The notes below the pieces were generated by a model. That model saw nothing but the letters and a program-made list of their open reading frames with translations, was not told the origin of the DNA and searched no databases. Source: an uncultured Ruminococcus sp. (GTDB taxonomy: Bacteria; Bacillota; Clostridia; Oscillospirales; CAG-272). From it: a DNA stretch of 9,611 nucleotides. Location: the NCBI GenBank assembly GCA_902803255.1, contig CADCPG010000039.1:1-9611 (forward strand), read 5' to 3'. Position numbers and translations under genes: made by a program. This document shows positions 6,974-9,611 of the stretch, in pieces. How positions within the stretch are numbered: the stretch's first letter is position 1; each line of letters opens with the position of its first letter.

Positions 6974-8200
6974 TTATTCTAAGGTGTGGATGTTTGCCGC
7001 CCGGCCGGGGCCGTCCGGCGCACTGCCTGCGGGGCCCGCGTTCACGACGGTATGTGCGGCCGCGCGTATCAGCCGGTTGTAAAGGGCGAGGCCGAGTCCG
7101 CCTTCGTCTTCTTCGACCGGAGGCATGTTCGCGAAGATCCGGTCGCCGGTCAGGGTGTCGGCCCGGCGCAGGGCGGAGAACAGCAGGTGCCCCTGCGAGA
7201 GCAGATCTTTCTCTGATCCGAGAGAGATCGCCTCTCCGCCGATCTGCGGCAGCTGTTCGTCGTAGCAGATGATTATGCCGCCGCGCTTTGCCTGTTCGGC
7301 AAAGAACGCGGTCCTGCTCTTCATATCGCCTCTCACGAGCGCGAGCGGTTTTGACGGCGCGTAATGCCGGTACTTCATTCCGGGACAGACCGGCCGCTCG
7401 TCGGCCGGAAGCTCACCCGCCGCGCCGGGGGATACCGTTACCTCCCCGCAGACGCACAGGAGGGCGTCGCGCGTGACTGCCCCGGGACGGAGCAGTTCGA
7501 CCGAATCGTCTCCCGTGATCCTCACGATCGTCGATTCGAGTCCGAAGTCGGCGTCTCCGCCGTCGATTATCACGTCGGCGCGTCCGGCGAAATCGCGCAG
7601 TGCGAATTCGGCCGACGTGGCCGAAGGCCGCCCCGATATGTTGGCCGAAGGCGCCGCGATCGGCACTCCAGCGAGGCGTATGAGCGCGTTCGCGATAGGG
7701 TGCGACGGACACCGCACGGCGACCGTCTCGAGCCCGCCGGTCACCGTTTTCGGGATCGTCCCGCGCCTCGGCATGATGACGGTCAGAGGCCCCGGCATGA
7801 ACTGCGAGGCCAGCCTGTAGTAGAGCGGGCAGGTCACGGCGTACCGTTCGGTCTCGGAAGGCGACGATACGTGTATGATCAGCGGGTTGTCCGAAGGCCG
7901 TCCCTTCGCCCTGTAGATCTTTTCCGCGGCCCGGCTGTCGGTGGCGTCGGCGCCTATCCCGTACACCGTCTCGGTCGGGAAAACGCAAAGTCCTCCCGAT
8001 CTTACCGTCTCTGCCGCGATAAGCAGTTCGCCGTCGGTGAAACTGTCCCTGTCGACTGTTATATATGCTGTTCCGGAAAAGCGCCGGGACTCGAACAGTT
8101 CTCTGTCGGTCAGCCTTTTTGTCTGTCCCCGGCCCCGGGTATGCCTTTCTTCGCCTGTGTCTGTCATCGTATGTGTGCCTGAGTTTCGTATGTCATTCAT
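6974..8200 (-). CDS. tsaC: L-threonylcarbamoyladenylate synthase, two-domain Sua5 type
   Basis: A 408-residue enzyme that makes threonylcarbamoyl-AMP from threonine, bicarbonate and ATP, the first step of the t6A37 modification of ANN-decoding tRNAs. The YrdC domain spans about 55-250: FPTETVYGIGADA (74-86), the nucleotide-binding YRAKGRPSDNPLIIH (96-110), MPGPLTVIMP, and PSANISGRPSA (184-194). The linker motif PGMKYRHYAP (273-282) leads into the Sua5 C-terminal domain (about 285-388), so this is the long Sua5 form and not the short TsaC. The symbol sua5 would be equally suitable. The first 40 or so residues are charged, low in hydrophobics and not part of the family fold. The ATG at 8200 overlaps the prfA stop (ATGA), and a GGGAGA directly abuts it, too close to be a normal SD. 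Coupled translation from prfA may serve; Met12 (8167) is an alternative start without SD. Confidence 0.93.
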   Translation of the reverse strand: MNDIRNSGTHTMTDTGEERHTRGRGQTKRLTDRELFESRRFSGTAYITVDRDSFTDGELLIAAETVRSGGLCVFPTETVYGIGADATDSRAAEKIYRAKGRPSDNPLIIHVSSPSETERYAVTCPLYYRLASQFMPGPLTVIMPRRGTIPKTVTGGLETVAVRCPSHPIANALIRLAGVPIAAPSANISGRPSATSAEFALRDFAGRADVIIDGGDADFGLESTIVRITGDDSVELLRPGAVTRDALLCVCGEVTVSPGAAGELPADERPVCPGMKYRHYAPSKPLALVRGDMKSRTAFFAEQAKRGGIIICYDEQLPQIGGEAISLGSEKDLLSQGHLLFSALRRADTLTGDRIFANMPPVEEDEGGLGLALYNRLIRAAAHTVVNAGPAGSAPDGPGRAANIHTLE

Positions 8201-9261
8201 TCTCCCGACGCCAGGCGTGCGGCGTTGTCAGCCGCGGCCAGAGCGTCGATCATCTCGCCGATATCGCCGTTCAGTGTCTTCTCGAGCCCGAAAGTCATGT
8301 TCTTCAGCCTCGTGTCGCGAACGATGTTCTCCTGATACCGGTAGACTCTGATGCGTTCGCTGCGGTCTCCGCTGCCCACCATCGTTCTCCGAGTACCGGC
8401 GATCGATTCCTGCTGTTCGCGCTTTTTGATCTCGTACAGCTTCGCACGGAGCATCTTCATCGCCCGGTCCCTGTTCTGGAACTGTGAGCGCTCTTCCTGG
8501 CACTCGATCACGATGCCGGTCGGAATATGTGTCAGCCTGACGGCCGATTCGGTCTTGTTGATGTGCTGGCCGCCGGCTCCGCTCGATTTCATCGAGTCGA
8601 ATACGACGTCTGAGGGATCGATGCTCACGTCGACTTCGTCGGCCTCGGGGATGACGGCCACGGTGGCGGTCGACGTCTGTATACGCCCCTGCGCCTCGGT
8701 GAGGGGGACTCTCTTGACCTCGTGTATCCCCGATTCGTATCTCAGCCTCGAGTAGACGCCGTCGCCCTCGACGGCGGCCTCGATCCGCTTGTATCCGCCG
8801 AGGTCGGTGCGGTTCTCCGAGGTGACCGTGATCCGGAAGCCGGCCTTTGCCGCGTACATCGAATACATCCTGAAGAGGTCGGCCGCGAAGAGGCAGGCCT
8901 CTTCGCCTCCGGCGGCGGCTCTGATCTCGAGGATCGCGCTGCGCCGGCCGTCGGGGTCGGACGGGGCGAGAAGCTCGCGCAGCCGTGCCTCGGCCTCTTC
9001 GGCGTCGCGGCCGGCCGATATGAGCTCCTCCTCCGCGAGGGAGGCGAGTTCGCGGTCGTTCGACGACAGCAGTTCCTCGGCCTCCTTCCTGCGGCGGCGG
9101 GCGTCGAGCCAGGCCCTGTAACCGCTGACCGCCGGGGCGAGCGAGGAATATTCTTTTCTGATCTTCAGGTATGCGTTCATATCCGACATCACGCCGGGGT
9201 CTTCCAGCATTGCCTCAAGTTCGCGGTATCTTTTCTCGGCTTCACTCAGGCGGTCAAACAT
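8197..9261 (-). CDS. prfA: Peptide chain release factor 1 (RF1)
   Basis: A 354-residue class I release factor, normal length for RF1, which terminates translation at UAA and UAG on the ribosome. The N-terminal helical domain 1 begins MFDRLSEAEKRYRELEAML. The decoding loop has PLT (186-188), the PxT signature that separates RF1 from RF2 (SPF). GGQ lies at 230-232 in SSGAGGQHINKTESAVR, which triggers peptidyl-tRNA hydrolysis; Gln232 would be the target of PrmC methylation. GSGDRSERIRVYRYQENIV follows. Oddity: after PLT the protein has GRIQTS, with Gln195 where RF1 proteins such as that of Thermus thermophilus have His193 (GRIHTS), a base-stacking residue in stop-codon recognition. The frame is open far upstream, but the family start is clearly MFDRL at 9261. 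It lies 29 nt after the M18 gene and overlaps tsaC/sua5 by 4 nt; no prmC intervenes. Confidence 0.96.
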   Translation of the reverse strand: MFDRLSEAEKRYRELEAMLEDPGVMSDMNAYLKIRKEYSSLAPAVSGYRAWLDARRRRKEAEELLSSNDRELASLAEEELISAGRDAEEAEARLRELLAPSDPDGRRSAILEIRAAAGGEEACLFAADLFRMYSMYAAKAGFRITVTSENRTDLGGYKRIEAAVEGDGVYSRLRYESGIHEVKRVPLTEAQGRIQTSTATVAVIPEADEVDVSIDPSDVVFDSMKSSGAGGQHINKTESAVRLTHIPTGIVIECQEERSQFQNRDRAMKMLRAKLYEIKKREQQESIAGTRRTMVGSGDRSERIRVYRYQENIVRDTRLKNMTFGLEKTLNGDIGEMIDALAAADNAARLASGE

Positions 9262-9290
9262 AGGTCGGTCGTCACTCTTTACAATTGGAT

Positions 9291-9611
9291 TTATTCTTCG
9301 GCGGGTGCCGGGCCGTCGTAGACGTTGAAGGCGCGGAAGGCCAGCATCGTCTCGTAGAGGTCGGCTTTGGAGATTATCTCGTACGGAGCGTGCATCGAGA
9401 TCACGGGGACTCCGAGGTCGACCGTCTCGATATTGTGCTTCGCTATGTATTTTGCGACGGTCCCGCCGCCGCCGGCGTCGACCTTGCCGAGCTCGCCGGT
9501 CTGCCACACGACGTCTCCTTCATCCATGGCTCCGCGGAGCCAGCCGACGTATTCCGCCGGGGCGTCGTTGGTAGATGACTTGCCGCGGGCGCCGGTGTAC
9601 TTCGTCAGCAC
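9291..9611 (-). CDS. M18 family aminopeptidase, C-terminal fragment (5' end outside window)
   Basis: 106 residues of the C-terminal end of a zinc aminopeptidase of the M18 family (aspartyl/aminopeptidase I type), cut by the right edge of the window. Recognisable pieces in order are KYTGARGKSSTNDA, WQTGELGKVDAGGGGTVAKY, IETVDLGVPVISMHAPYE, and the end helix SKADLYETMLAFRAF. His in SMHAPYE matches the last zinc-binding His of the family; the earlier metal ligands and catalytic Glu lie in the missing part, so activity cannot be judged. M18 enzymes are large cytosolic oligomers that remove N-terminal residues from peptides. The fragment ends in TAA and precedes prfA by 29 nt on the same strand, so it is probably co-transcribed with it. 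No signal peptide can be assessed. It is cut by the window only; nothing suggests a broken gene. Confidence 0.93.
   Translation of the reverse strand: MLTKYTGARGKSSTNDAPAEYVGWLRGAMDEGDVVWQTGELGKVDAGGGGTVAKYIAKHNIETVDLGVPVISMHAPYEIISKADLYETMLAFRAFNVYDGPAPAEE

Noticed and set aside
7364..8182. 272-codon + strand frame opposite tsaC/sua5
   Set aside because: Antisense to a certain enzyme gene; Arg/Gly-rich composition of a shadow frame.
9262..9507. Upstream extension of the prfA frame by 82 codons
   Set aside because: It overlaps the M18 C-terminal coding region in another frame, and RF1 proteins start at the MFDRL position.
1..9611. Search for defence system, phage, transposon, CRISPR, tRNA or riboswitch
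   Set aside because: Genes cover almost the whole window with known or envelope-type proteins, no terminal inverted repeats or spaced direct repeats were seen, and no gap is long enough for a structured RNA.

Overview
This GC-rich bacterial window most resembles a member of the Clostridia (Bacillota), probably an uncultured gut-type lineage. The evidence is a SpoIID/LytB-type protein, release factor 1 sitting beside a two-domain Sua5, an A subunit of a type IIA topoisomerase of the clostridial kind, a DUF3737 protein, Shine-Dalgarno-led starts and a lipobox lipoprotein. A more precise placement is not supported from sequence reading alone.

Layout: on the left, two + strand genes end in the window. 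The first is the tail of a DUF3737 beta-helix protein. The second is a lipoprotein with a C-terminal region that looks like a beta-propeller. They are joined by an ATGA stop/start overlap, and a strong intrinsic terminator follows (about 1547-1575). From there to the right edge everything is on the - strand. In order of transcription (right to left) the genes are: the C-terminal end of an M18 aminopeptidase, prfA (RF1), tsaC/sua5, a ParC/GyrA-type topoisomerase A subunit, a membrane-anchored coiled-coil protein, and a large SpoIID-like protein. Gaps are only -14 to +34 nt, so this is very likely one co-transcribed run of at least six genes. Its promoter lies outside the window.

Function: the right part is housekeeping: peptide turnover, translation termination, the t6A modification of tRNA, and chromosome decatenation. 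The last two genes (coiled-coil and SpoIID-like) are envelope proteins, each with one N-terminal membrane anchor and an outside domain, and their reading frames overlap. They are the least understood and most interesting pair. No RNA genes, CRISPR arrays, insertion sequences, phage genes or defence genes are visible, and no clearly new multi-gene system is evident. The only stretch between genes longer than 100 bases is 1534-1669.

Points worth a second look: the altered ARTYA-type motif and long insertion of the SpoIID-like protein; Gln in RF1 at the position of the stop-codon-reading His, with no TAG stop among the eight visible gene ends; Ala at the quinolone-contact Ser of the topoisomerase, which also has no B-subunit gene beside it; and the absence of prmC between prfA and sua5.
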